From Beroe forskalii (lineage: Eukaryota > Ctenophora > Nuda > Beroida > Beroidae): a DNA stretch of 64,000 nucleotides. The stretch covers positions 124,001 to 188,000 of the forward strand of contig WFMF01000156.1 in the NCBI GenBank assembly GCA_011033025.1, given 5' to 3'. The notes below the pieces were generated by a model, which was not told the DNA's origin, searched no databases, and saw only the letters and a program-made list of their open reading frames with translations. Below, in pieces: positions 1-10,990 of this stretch (position 1 is the stretch's first letter; each line of letters opens with the position of its first letter). Made by a program: the position numbers and the translations under genes.

Positions 1-807
1 TATTATAAAAGGCCTCTTTCGTGCTACAACTTCGTTGTTCATGATAAGACTAGAAAGTCTGCATACTGCTATTTTTGGGATGAAACACAGGGTAACAGAG
101 GAGCTAACGAGATCGCAACAGGTCTTGTTAAATTTCTCATTGTGAAAGATGATGAGGGTGTTAAAATTGTTAACTTGTTTTGTGATAACTGCCCAGGGCA
201 GAATCGGAACACTATCATTCCTACTGCTGTTTCACATTGTATGCAAACTCTGAAAAATATTGAAAAAGTTAACATCACGTTCCTGCTTAAAGGTCACACT
301 GAAAATACAGCTGATGAGGTACATTCAATCATTGAGATAAATAAGAAAAGTAAGCTGATTTATACCCCTGATGAATGGGTGACAATTCTCAGGAACATAC
401 GTACAAAAGGATCCAAGATTGTTGTTGAAAAATTGATGCATGATCAGTTTATAGACTATAAATCGTTATCAGACAAGCTAGTAAACTTCCATTTCGGTAT
501 TTGTGGAACAAAAATCAATTGGACTGATGTTAAGGTGTTGGAGTTCAGAAAAACTGACGAGTGGACTGTTTTCTGGAAAGACAAGTATGAAAGAAAAGAT
601 TTCATTAAAGTTAATTTGAAACAAAAGCCATCCAATAACAAAAGGAAGAGGAAAGTTATTCAAAATGAGAGTAATGATATGATAGCAAAGTCAGCTTTCA
701 AAAAACCTAAAATATTGACAGAAGAAAAGAAAACTGATTTAAGGTACATGATTGACAAGGGGATAATTCCTGAAGCATATCACACCTTCTGGAGGGGCAT
801 ATTGTGA
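1..807 (+). CDS. DUF7869-type transposon-associated protein, 3' part
   Basis: The frame is open from base 1 to the TGA at 805-807, giving about 268 residues with the N-terminus outside the window. A GTG at 142 lies inside the frame and is not a convincing start. Visible motifs are LFCDNCPGQNRN near residue 60 and GHTENTADEVHSIIE near residue 105, followed by a Lys/Arg-rich stretch near residues 205-225 (NNKRKRK) that may be a nuclear localisation signal. This arrangement, an acidic residue before a Cys-Gly-Gln-Asn-like turn and then a GHT...HS...E block, is typical of the DUF7869 proteins abundant in cnidarian, mollusc and arthropod genomes. They are thought to have an RNase H-like, transposase-derived fold. 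No intron is seen in this part. The frame has no stops or frameshifts, so the copy may be recent or functional. The domain call is by motif recall; the assignment to a specific transposon superfamily is not supported here. Confidence 0.72.
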   Translation, partial: YYKRPLSCYNFVVHDKTRKSAYCYFWDETQGNRGANEIATGLVKFLIVKDDEGVKIVNLFCDNCPGQNRNTIIPTAVSHCMQTLKNIEKVNITFLLKGHTENTADEVHSIIEINKKSKLIYTPDEWVTILRNIRTKGSKIVVEKLMHDQFIDYKSLSDKLVNFHFGICGTKINWTDVKVLEFRKTDEWTVFWKDKYERKDFIKVNLKQKPSNNKRKRKVIQNESNDMIAKSAFKKPKILTEEKKTDLRYMIDKGIIPEAYHTFWRGIL

Positions 808-995
808 ACTTGTGAAATGAAGGTGTTGGATGAGAGTTACTTTGATTTCAATTTTTAATCAGTTTTAAAGTAGTATGTTTTATTAGTACACTGTGTTTTT
901 TATTTATTACTATTATCCCCCATGGATTAAAATTTTATTATATTTATTATGTTTCAACTAGTTTCAATTTCTAGTTTTGTTTTGACAGAACCATC

Positions 996-1001
996 AATAA
1001 A
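996..1001 (+). terminator. Candidate polyadenylation signal for the DUF7869 gene
   Basis: A canonical AATAAA lies about 190 bases after the stop codon, in AT-rich sequence, on the same strand. This is a reasonable 3' UTR length, but AATAAA is common by chance in sequence this AT-rich. Confidence 0.4.
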
Positions 1002-2083
1002 TTTCTAAAACCGAAACGGGGTTTTTTTGGTACTGAACTTGATTTTTTAAAATTTTAATTACAATTACTTAATTATACAATACTGTATTGTAGGTATTGT
1101 AGGTATTGATAATATTTAAATTTGCTCGATATTTCGTTGAATTGTTTGATAACTTTTTACTTTTTCTACAAATTTTGCCATTTGATGTGAATGGTAATAA
1201 TTTTATGGCAATCAAAACGACAGATTACATTTAAGAACAGTACGGTTGTACGATGTTTTGGTTTTTATGATTTAATAATAATATTGTTTTCCAAAGAGTA
1301 TGCTTATATGCTTATATGTTCGACAAACCCCTCATGTATAGCTTTTCAATTTTCATTACCCTATTACCCAATCTTGATAAATTAATTTGTTGTGTAGCCG
1401 ATATTCTAGTTGCAACTTTGCAATGACTAATTTCAAACTACTGTCAATTGGTGTCAATGAAATGAAATAGCAGCTTAATTTGGGGTTTGCTGTAAAGTTA
1501 ACTGTTCAATAATCAATATTCACTTCACTTTTATCTCTTTTCCCACATTTTAATTTTGCAGTTTCCCTTATCTATTACATGACATTTTTCAAATGAATAA
1601 CCAGAATATACCGAAATTTGAACTTGTTGTCATCTACTCTACAAATTTGGTGTCATAGCTACATATAATAACATAGTATGTTATTATGATACGTTATTAT
1701 GTTAATATGTTATTATATTATAATAACATATTATCAAAAAATTAATGAACCAACAAATTTATTTATGAAATATGAAGAAACAAGTATTTAAACAATATTA
1801 TGTTTTGTGAAATTTATAGGTATATAGTAATTAATACTGCAGGTATTATTACCATGCTTCATTCTAACAAAAGTAACAACTGTGATTTCTCTCCTAATTG
1901 TGATAATTAGGAAAAACAGTCTAAATATAATTTCTATAATCCTAGGCATTATGTTTGTGATGAGCAACTTATCAGCATGAGGATTCTGAAGCGTGAAAGA
2001 CTATGGTATGAGTTAAGTTCAAACAAAATCATCATTACTATCATTGTAATAATTACTAATACTATCTAGGTACAAACTTAATT
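1002..2083. other. AT-rich intergenic DNA without recognisable genes
   Basis: No coding signal is seen. Around 1660-1735 there is a run of short overlapping palindromes built from TAATAACATA and its reverse complement, which could fold into cruciforms. The rest is unremarkable. Confidence 0.5.
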
Positions 2084-2169
2084 GGATACCTAAAAATAAT
2101 ATTTTTAGGTATCCAAAAACTGTATTATTAAACTTAATTATATTATAATTAAGTTTTGATAATACAGTT
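2084..2169. repeat. Two adjacent perfect or near-perfect hairpins
   Basis: The first hairpin pairs 2084-2097 (GGATACCTAAAAAT) with 2101-2114. The second pairs 2118-2128 (AACTGTATTAT) with 2159-2169, with further complementary sequence inside. They lie immediately left of the TATCCTAACTCC repeat cluster and share the GGTATCC word with it, so they may be the end of the same element. Confidence 0.6.
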
Positions 2170-2196
2170 ATGTTATACAGAAACAGCTGTATAGGG

Positions 2197-2592
2197 TATC
2201 CTAACTCCAAGAAATTTGAGGCATGATGATAGACAATATTTTCGATATATTAATTAATTGCTTTTGACAATATCCTAACTCCATTGATTACTATCCTAAC
2301 TCCGATCACGATTAATAAAGATGTATGAATCTAGGTATCCTATTTCCTCCAATATCCTATCTCCGAAGAAAAAAAATACAAAATATCCTATCTCCACTTT
2401 AGGAAATTTAATTGATAATTTTTCAAGTTGCTGCTGCCTTATCAAAAAACAATGATTGAACATCGAAGACAATACCAAAGTCTTGAATAAAAAACGATTA
2501 CATGACTATGTGGCTGGAGGAAATAAATGATAATTAGTTTTTTTCGATTATCTCGAAAACTAAAGAGGGGTGGAGATAGGATAGTTGGATAT
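2197..2592. mobile_element. Candidate non-autonomous element with TATCCTAACTCC repeats
   Basis: The word TATCCTAACTCC or close variants (TATCCTATCTCC) occurs in direct orientation at 2197, 2271, 2292, 2336 (longer variant), 2353 and 2384, and in inverted orientation at 2572-2583. Multiple short subterminal repeats facing inward from both ends are typical of transposase-binding sites in DNA transposons. No coding capacity and no clear target duplication were found, so the element boundaries are approximate. Confidence 0.45.
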
Positions 2593-2654
2593 AAGCTTTT
2601 TTTGCAATAGGCCGGCGATATATATATTTATCTATGTAATTATGTTTGTCTGGC

Positions 2655-2890
2655 GTCTGTCCGGTCTGACACCACTCCGTAATGTATCAGAAGACGTGAA
2701 ATTAGATCCTTGACACTGGTTAACTAGACTATATGGATTGTAAAGCACTGTCTCATCAGCAAATTCACAGTATGTTATGAATGTTTTGATATGAGGTCTC
2801 AAGTACTGCTTTCTAGCAGGACCCAGTCTGTCCGGTCTGACATCACTCGCAACCCAATCGAGCACCCGACCGGAGGTCGCGGGTTTTGCT
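2655..2890. repeat. Direct repeat pair with weak tRNA-derived SINE-like sequence
   Basis: The segment starting GTCTGTCCGGTCTGACA occurs at 2655-2677 and again at 2826-2848 with one mismatch. The second copy runs into sequence resembling the right half of a tRNA (GAGCACCCGACCGGAGGTCG, then GGGTTTTGC), similar to a degraded B box. There is no complete cloverleaf, so a tRNA gene is not called. A degenerate tRNA-derived SINE is possible. Confidence 0.3.
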
Positions 2891-4358
2891 AGTTATAATA
2901 AAACCGCTTACATGTTTTGATGTCGCAAGTGATAAGCCCGTGGGCGTGACCGATAATCTTAAACCCTGCGTAACGCCCAATGGTGGTTATAATGATAAAT
3001 CTCCATTCAAATATACCAGGACCATCTTCATATGCCCATGAGCGGAGAGTCTCAAACAAATCCAGGCTTGTGCTACTTTGCCCCGCTTTGCCAGGGCCTT
3101 ATAACATATATTTATTCGTTGTATAAAAGCTCGGCTGAACATAGAGGTGCGATGGTGGGGACTTTGCTTTATTGACTGAAGGCGACGATACACTAGGCTA
3201 TTCACAGGAGGGGCATTGACGTCACTACAGGGCAGCCTTTCTGTCTTTTTGCATCGGGGTTTGTCATTTAGATTAACGCAATATATTGAGATCGCAGCAA
3301 CAGGTCAAAAGGGGCCTGGGCAAGATGGTCCTTTCCCATGAATTTGTATTGCTGATTTTAAGGGCAAGAAGGCAGCTCAACAAAAGCATGTGCCGCTGCA
3401 CGGCACTCAGTCAGGTGACAACAGGTATGCCCGAGATATGCGCCAAGCAAATATTTTCAGAGATACACAGAAATTTCACGACCTCACTATGCAGTGCTTT
3501 CTAGTAAAATTGATAAAATTATTATATCACACGATTCCAGGAACACGTATATACCTTATCGGACAAAATTACCAGTTATCGCAGACGCCACGGGCCCTCA
3601 GCATGAATTAATAAGCTCCTGGAAAGAAAGGCCATGAAAATTATCGTAGACTTCGTGATATCCTTGAATCTAGTCTGTTAAAACAAAGCGCACAAAGATT
3701 TCTCAAGTTTGTTTTTTCATGAACTGAGCTGTATTAGACCACCCCATGCACTTTGAACTGGATCCAACTGAGCAATACCCCGGCAGAAGTTTCAAATGTG
3801 GTAACTGTTAGTCTGTAAGTCAACCACACATAATTTAAAATGTGGCAACTGTAAGTTAGTGAGTTGAACACCCGTTTACCTCCCCACAACAGTTTGCCAG
3901 CTCTTAGTGTAAGTAACTAGTAAAACGAATTATTAAGTGGCACCAGTTTAAGAAGTTATAATTATCTTGAGAACTGCTGCTTTTTTACATCGTGAGTCCC
4001 AGTTCCCACCTAATGTAATGTGCATATAATACGTAGCTCTGAGCTGCTGAAATAATGAGTGCCTTTTCAGTCAGCCCCAAATAGTCTGAATCTCCTCATG
4101 AGACCTGACTGCATGTGAAGTTCAACAATTCTTCCTCGTTCGTCAGAAAATAAGCTTAAGGAGAGTTGAGGGCGCACACGAGGCTATTGAATGATTCACA
4201 ACTCAAGAGAGCAGGGAAACCTGAGTCAATTAAATTTCTTTGATGCAGGAAAAACACTGATTCTATAAATATATTGAAGAGTTTTCTAGAGTCAACACTT
4301 TAGAATTTCGGGTTATATGGTTCATTACATCTTTATATAATACACGTATAATAGGGTG
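2891..4358. other. Intergenic sequence, no supported genes
   Basis: Only short frames (72-73 codons) without recognisable domains are present. No repeats or RNA genes are evident. Confidence 0.45.
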
Positions 4359-5293
4359 TAACAGAATTTCCCGACTTTGACAACTCAAAATGCCTGGGCT
4401 AATTTCATACAGCCTAGGGCATAAGAAAACCAAAAATCAAAAAATTTTTGGAAAAAATATTTTTGGGACTGCCAGAGGCAAAACTTTTTTTGCCTGTTAA
4501 TCATAAAGGCAAATTGCCTAGGTACTATAACTGACTTTGTCTATGTCTCTTGTCGTCGTGTTCATCGTTTTCTACAGGTAAGAAAATGGGGGTATAGGTC
4601 AAAGAATTATGCTTCCATCTCATTCAGGGGCTGAGATATGGCCGATTTTCGTATGCCCATATATGGTAAATGACCATATATGAGCATAACTTCAACGCCT
4701 AATAACTTTTTAACCAAAAGAGATAGCAACGAAATTTTGCTTTTTTGTATACTAAGTCATACCCAAAGAACACGGTTTGGTGATCAGAATTGTTTTTAAG
4801 TCATCAGAAGTGGCCGAATGGCAATATATGCCATTTTGGCTTCATCAAATTGCCATATTTTGACATTCGGCCACTTCTGATGACTTAAAAGTAATTCTGA
4901 ATACCAAACCGTGTTCTTTGGGTATGACTACTATACAAAAAATTCAAAAATTTTGCTATCTCTTTTGGTTAAAGTAATAGGCGTTGAAGTTATGCCTGCT
5001 ATATAGGTCATTGACCATAAATCAGCCATACAAAAACGACCTTCTACCCTCAGCCCTGAATGAGACATGAAGCATAATTTTTGGACTTATACCCCCATTT
5101 TCTTACCTGTAGAAAAACGATGCCTCATAGACAAGAAGTTTTCAAGTTATATTTTTGATCAACAGGCAAAAAGTTTTGCCTCCTGGCGAGTCCAAAAATA
5201 TTTTTTTTCCAAAAATTTTTTGATTTTCAGTTTTCTTATGGCATATGAAAGTGCCCTAGCATATTGAGTTGCTAAAGTCGGGAAATTCTGTTA
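4359..5293. mobile_element. Tc1/mariner-like foldback element with very long inverted repeats
   Basis: The two halves are near-complete reverse complements, folding around about 4835-4845. The left end reads TAACAGAATTTCCCGACTTT and the right end is its complement ending CTGTTA, both at a TA dinucleotide, consistent with the TA target duplication of Tc1/mariner elements. Inside the arms, matching blocks include the word pair near 4800-4820 and 4860-4885 (GGCCACTTCTGATGA). The arms differ by many small substitutions and indels, so the copy is not brand new. There is no transposase. The 66-codon frame in the right arm is incidental. Confidence 0.75.
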
Positions 5294-7160
5294 ATTGATA
5301 ATTGGCGCATTTATCAGTCTCTGACATGTTATAAAATCATTCATCAGTGGCTTCTAATCGGCGATTAAGAGAGCTTCGTGGGTGGCGAGTTCTTCTGTCA
5401 CCCGGGATCCGTGAAAGGCCACTCTCCACTTCCTCATATAAGTGCATTCAGATGACGTTTATCATGTATGTATTTGCATACTATGTAAATTCAGGTATGA
5501 AGGTTTGAAAGTATAATGGAGGGTCAAGGAGTGAGCTCCAAGATGTGTCCCTTGCATTATTGAGAGTATTGGCTTTCCATCCGGCATGAATTCAAAGCTT
5601 AATCATGCAATACTGTATCAATACTGATTGAAAAAATCGATGTTTGCGAACTTATTAGGTTCAAATTTGCTTGAAAAAATAGTCCTCATGAAATTAAGAA
5701 TACATGTCATTAAGGTGCATGAAATTAAGCCCTTTTTGAGACTTTAGGGCTTAATTATATGTAAACTTAATTTCCTGTAATAAGGTACTTTTATTCTTGA
5801 AGCCTAGAGTCGAGGTGACCTACTTATATGCAACTGCTTACTACTACATCTAGACCTCATTTCTCTGTCAATTTTCAATCCACCGTACTGATAAAATTTA
5901 CCAAAATATTCATGGTCGAGATGAACAAACATTTAGAATGAAGCGTTCTTCCTCAAAAATATGTTATCATACACATCTTCAATATTTTAGCATTTTCATT
6001 ATATTATTAAGTTATTAGATTACTCATCTTCCCCCAGAGTAATTACAGAAGCTTTTATTGATTCAACAAATTGCCAGCAAAGAAACTCCGGGTAGGCCTT
6101 AAAGAGAGTTTCGACATAATGAGAGAAGAGTTCGAAGGTGAAGAAAAAAGAGGACTCATGTACAAAGAGATTTGACTCGGTCGGAATAAAACTGAATTCC
6201 AACAAGGCAATACCAGCTGTAGTGAGTAAGTTCTATTGCCAGTTTGGCGGCAAAATTTGACCGTATAAAATCTTTCATAGCTTAAGTTTTCGCATTTCCC
6301 TTAACTTTATTACTTTTTTTGCTTCTCAAACCGGAAATTAACTTCGAAATTGACTCGTTCACCACTTCTCCTCGAGCTTGTATTTGAATTCTCGATCATT
6401 TTCCTAGATTTTGATCCTCGAATTCCTTTTCATTTTCAAACAGCAACTACATAACACCATTCGACACTGCAATCGCATTCAAGGAACCAACACCAAATGT
6501 ATATGTCAAGTATATGTCAACGATCTAGACAAAAATGGACTAATTTATGCGCAATAATCAGGATCAAGTACAGATTCTAGAGATGCATTAGGGGTTAACT
6601 CTGAATCGCATGATGGGGAACTGAACACTGCATCATGAACTTTTATAATTGATTCCACAAGTTGGGGAGGATCAAAGTTAAAGCTCTTTGATGCAAACGA
6701 CAGGGAGCTAACCCTTGGTTAATATTTCGAAATTTGACTCAATACTGACAGATTTTGATTAAGAAACAATATTAAAAGCAGCATATGGCCCTATAACAGT
6801 TATGGTGGATTTAAAAGCTGTGAAAATCAAATCAGTTTTATTGGAGCCGAAACCTTCCAAAATATATGAGATTGTGAGGAAGTCAGTTACTACTTATGGG
6901 ATTTAAATACCATCTTGGAAAGCGGTAAAACTTCGGATTTCGTAATTCAATGATAATAATGCCCTATGAACGAACTAAATTCTTCATTGAACTGCTTGTC
7001 CTAGCACTATCCTATCAGAAGCTAACAAATCGCATGTGATTATCGTCGTCAGGCAAACTATTTGCATGACTACAAATACCCTCAAAATGTGCCAATAGAC
7101 GTAACATGATTATTATGATTCCCCACAAAGGCTCTTTTTAGCGACCATGTATGTTGTGGC
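5294..7160. other. Intergenic sequence, no supported genes
   Basis: No domain-bearing frame, RNA gene or strong repeat was recognised. The 61-codon frame at 6020-6205 on the minus strand is not recognised and has no supporting signal. Confidence 0.45.
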
Positions 7161-7881
7161 CAGGCCCGTAGCCAGGATTTTTTCCGGTAGGGGCCCTCAA
7201 CGCCATGTAGCGAATCAAGTAAGCTGCGCAGGGGTCTGGGGGCGCAGCCCCAGCGGTGCTTAGGGGCGAGCTTCTGCCGGGAGGTATAAACAAGCTTTAT
7301 GCACCTTCCAGGCGTGTTTATGCTATGTATTCAAAAACCCTATAGGCAATTAGGTACCGTGCGCAATAAATTATTGCGCAATGCGCACTATAGTGCCGAA
7401 ATCTTTAATTTATTACGCGCACCGTAGGTCATAATAATTTATTATGGTGCAGTAGAACAGTGCGTAATAATTTATTTCGCACAGTTGAGCAAACTGTACC
7501 TTCAAATCTTTAATTTTAAAACATTTCCTTGTGAAAAATCTTGCCATTTTTTCGAGTAAAGTCGGTGCATAATTAGTTTTAATAACTAAAAAAAACTAAA
7601 AACTCAGCATTAAAAACCTCGGGCCTTCGGCCTCGGTTTTTTCACCCATACACTCAGCCTCCGGCCCTCGTAATATGACGTTTAGTAATTACTCGTTACT
7701 AAACCCGCCCAATAACAGTCAGAATAACTATAAGATTAAACTGCCACTATTTAACCAAGCCAAAGTACATAATTATGATTATCAGTCAAAAAACTTTCAG
7801 CCAAACTATTTTTTTGAAATGGTACCTTTTCTTCCGAGGGGGGCTGCAGCCCCCCTAGCCCCCCCTCTGTCTACGGGCCTG
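7161..7881. mobile_element. Non-autonomous hAT transposon with exact 8-bp target duplication
   Basis: The element begins CAGGCCCGTAGCCAGGATTT and ends CTACGGGCCTG, giving a perfect 11-bp terminal inverted repeat. It is flanked on both sides by the identical octamer GTTGTGGC (7153-7160 and 7882-7889). An 8-bp duplication and CAGG...CCTG termini are hallmarks of hAT elements. At 721 bp it has no transposase and must be mobilised in trans. Internally it has palindromes built from GCGCAATAAATTATTGCGC (about 7360-7380), a GGGGTCTGGGGGCGCAGCCC motif near 7213, a TTCG-loop hairpin near 7620, and a GC-rich G/C-run block before the right end. The intact duplication and termini argue for a fairly recent insertion. 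Confidence 0.9.
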
Positions 7882-8957
7882 GTTGTGGCGTACGCTTATG
7901 GATATTGGATATGCATAACTTCCCCTGCTGTTTGACTTGTAACTAATTTGGACGTTATATATCTCCGTCCTTCCTTTCACGTTTTCATCAGCGGAATGAC
8001 GTCAGCTGAGACCGAAAAGCATTGAAAACGGAATTCGCCAGATTAAGTTACGACGTATCCTCGAGCATGGCTGCAGGTCGGGATATATAATAGATTATGG
8101 TTAGGGTGAGATTTTAGGTAGAAGTTTCACCATTGTACGAACTTCTTTAATCTTGGGGACTGCCAAAATAGCATTATACAGCACATAGTTTAATGGTGTT
8201 CCGCTGCTTTCTTTGAGGCTGCCTGCTACAATTGTGGGGCCACTGTTTGACCAATGCAGTTGCTGCTTATAAATGCAGCACCCCTCCACGGAGGGTGTTC
8301 GATCAATTGGTTGGACTAAGTGGATGCTTACTGACCCGTGGGGTTGCTGGTCGGCCTTAGGGTTGCTGCTTGGCCTGTGGGGTTACTGGTAAGGTATTGA
8401 GAGTTTTTCAGCAGGCGTATGATTTCAAAGTTCAATAAGTTAATAGACTCGCTTTGCAGTTTAGTGTTTGCATACGTATTCGTATTATTCTGGTCCTGCA
8501 TTTACGTGTTTTTGCTTATACATCCATATTAATTACGTGAATACATTTTCCCAAGTGCTCAAGTATTTTAGTCATTATACACCTTGCATGTAAGTGGAGT
8601 TGATCGTTTTCAACACTGTTCATTTAAAGAGGATATACTTTCAGCGATATCGATCCAGAAAATTCATGACTATAGAATACAAGTGATGTGAAATTATGTC
8701 GAAATGAGGAATAATAACATCGACCGTGCATCAAAGATCAATTTTTTTGCGATTAAAATAATGTACAGTACCGTCAATAAATGAGCCACAACAACATTGA
8801 TTCGCTTTTAGGCCACTAGACCGGTATTTTCACTTGATGAACGCAAGTTTACCACCAGAGGAAACATGATGAAGCTTCCTTTGACCTTTTTTCTCCCTGG
8901 TTTTCAAGTACAAACATAAAATACACACGCTTACAAAAACAGAGAAACACAGTTAGT
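7882..8957. other. Intergenic sequence, no supported genes
   Basis: No coding domain or RNA gene was recognised. Short frames here lack start context and family resemblance. Confidence 0.45.
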
Positions 8958-10863
8958 GAGTTACACAAACACAGCTGCACAAACACACTGACACAGCTCA
9001 CAAAACACACTGACACAGCTGCACAAACACACTGATACAGCTCCACAAACACACTGACACAGCTACACAAACACACTGACAGTAACACAAACACACTGAC
9101 ACAGTTACACAAACACACTGACACAGCTACACAAACACACTGACACAGCTACACAAACACACTGACAGTAACACAAACACACTGACACAGTTACACAAAC
9201 ACACTGACACAGCTACACAAACACACTGACACAGTTACACAAACACACTGATACAGCTACACAAACACACTGACAGTAACACAAACACACTGACACAGTT
9301 ACACAAACACACTGACACAGCTACACAAACACACTGACACAGTTACACAAACACACTGACAGTAACACAAACACACTGACACAGCTACACAAACACACTG
9401 ACACAGCTACACAAACACACTGACACAGCTACACAACCACACTGACACAGCTGCACAAACACACTGACACAGCTAAACAAACACACTGACACAGCTACAA
9501 AACACACTGACACAGCTACAAAAACACACTGACACAGCTAAACAAACACACTGACACAGCTACAAAACACACTGATACAGCTACACAAACACACTGACAA
9601 GCTACACAAACACACTGACACAGCTACACAAACAAACTGACAGTAACACAAACACACTGACCAGCTGCACAAAACACACTGAAAGTAACACAAACACACT
9701 GACACAGCTATACAAACACACTGACACACCTACACAAACACACACTGACACAGCAACACAAACACACTGACACAGCTACAAAAACACACTGATACGGCTA
9801 CACAAACACACTGACAAGCTACACAAACACACTGACACAGCTACACAAACAAACTGACACAGCTGCACAAACACACTGACAGTAACACAAACACACTGAC
9901 ACAGTTACACAAACACACTGACACAGCTACACAAACACACTGACACAGTTACACAAACACACTGATACAGCTACACAAACACACTGACACAGCTACACAA
10001 ACACACTGACACAGTTACACAAACACACTGACACAGCTACACAAACACACTGACACAGCTACACAAACACACTGACAGTAACACAAACACACTGACACAG
10101 TTACACAAACACACTGACACAGCTACACAAACACACTGACACAGTTACACAAACACACTGATACAGCTACACAAACACACTGACAGTAACACAAACACAC
10201 TGACACAGTTACACAAACACACTGACACAGCTACACAAACACACTGACACAGTTACACAAACACACTGACAGTAACACAAACACTGACTGACAGCTACAC
10301 AAACACACTGACACAGCTACACAAACACACGACACAGCTACACAACCACACTGACACAGCTGCACAAACACACTGACACAGCTAAACAAACACACTGACA
10401 CAGCTACACAAACACACTGACACAGCTACAAAAAACACACTGACACAGCTAAACAAACACACTGACACAGCTACAAAACACACTGATACAGCTACACAAA
10501 CACACTGACAAGCTACACAAACACACTGACACAGCTACACAAACAAACTGACAGTAACACAAACACACTGACCAGCTGCACAAACACACTGAAAGTAACA
10601 CAAACACACTGACACAGCTATACAAACACACTGACACACCTACACAAACACACTGACACAGCAACACAAACACACTGACACAGCTACAAAAACACACTGA
10701 TACGGCTACACAAACACACTGACAAGCTACACAAACACACTGACACAGCTACACAAACAAACTGACACAGCTGCACAAACACACTGACAGTAACACAAAC
10801 ACACTGACACAGTTACACAAACACACTGACACAGCTAAACAAACCTACTGACAAGCTACACAA
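8958..10863. repeat. 22-bp minisatellite array with a 0.9-kb higher-order duplication
   Basis: The repeat unit is 22 bp with the core ACACAAACACACTGACAC and a variable AGCTAC/AGTTAC/AGTAAC spacer. Variant units such as the AACCACACTG form at about 9436, and a later GATACGGCTACAC form, recur about 908 bp downstream in the same order (about 10345 and 10699), showing that a block of roughly 0.9 kb containing about 40 units was itself duplicated. Minus-strand frames read as Val/Cys/Leu/Ser-rich peptides, but the unit is not a multiple of three and the frames break constantly, so it is not coding. Degenerate units trail off to about 10990. Confidence 0.9.
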
Positions 10864-10990
10864 TTAGAAAGATACACACAGTAACACAATTTTACACAAT
10901 TCTACAATTGGAGCACAGTGTCACAAAAATGTTACACAAACACACAGTCAACTAGCCGTTACACAAACAGACAAGCAGCCAAACAGACAA

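Noticed and set aside
2850..2890. tRNA gene
   Set aside because: Only a B-box-like right half is visible; no acceptor or D-arm pairing could be assembled.
8849..10697. Val/Cys/Leu-rich minus-strand frames in the 22-bp array
   Set aside because: The 22-bp unit is not a multiple of three, so frames break and restart; no gene signal.
8958..10863. Possible CRISPR array
   Set aside because: Repeats are contiguous without unique spacers, and the surrounding genome is clearly eukaryotic.
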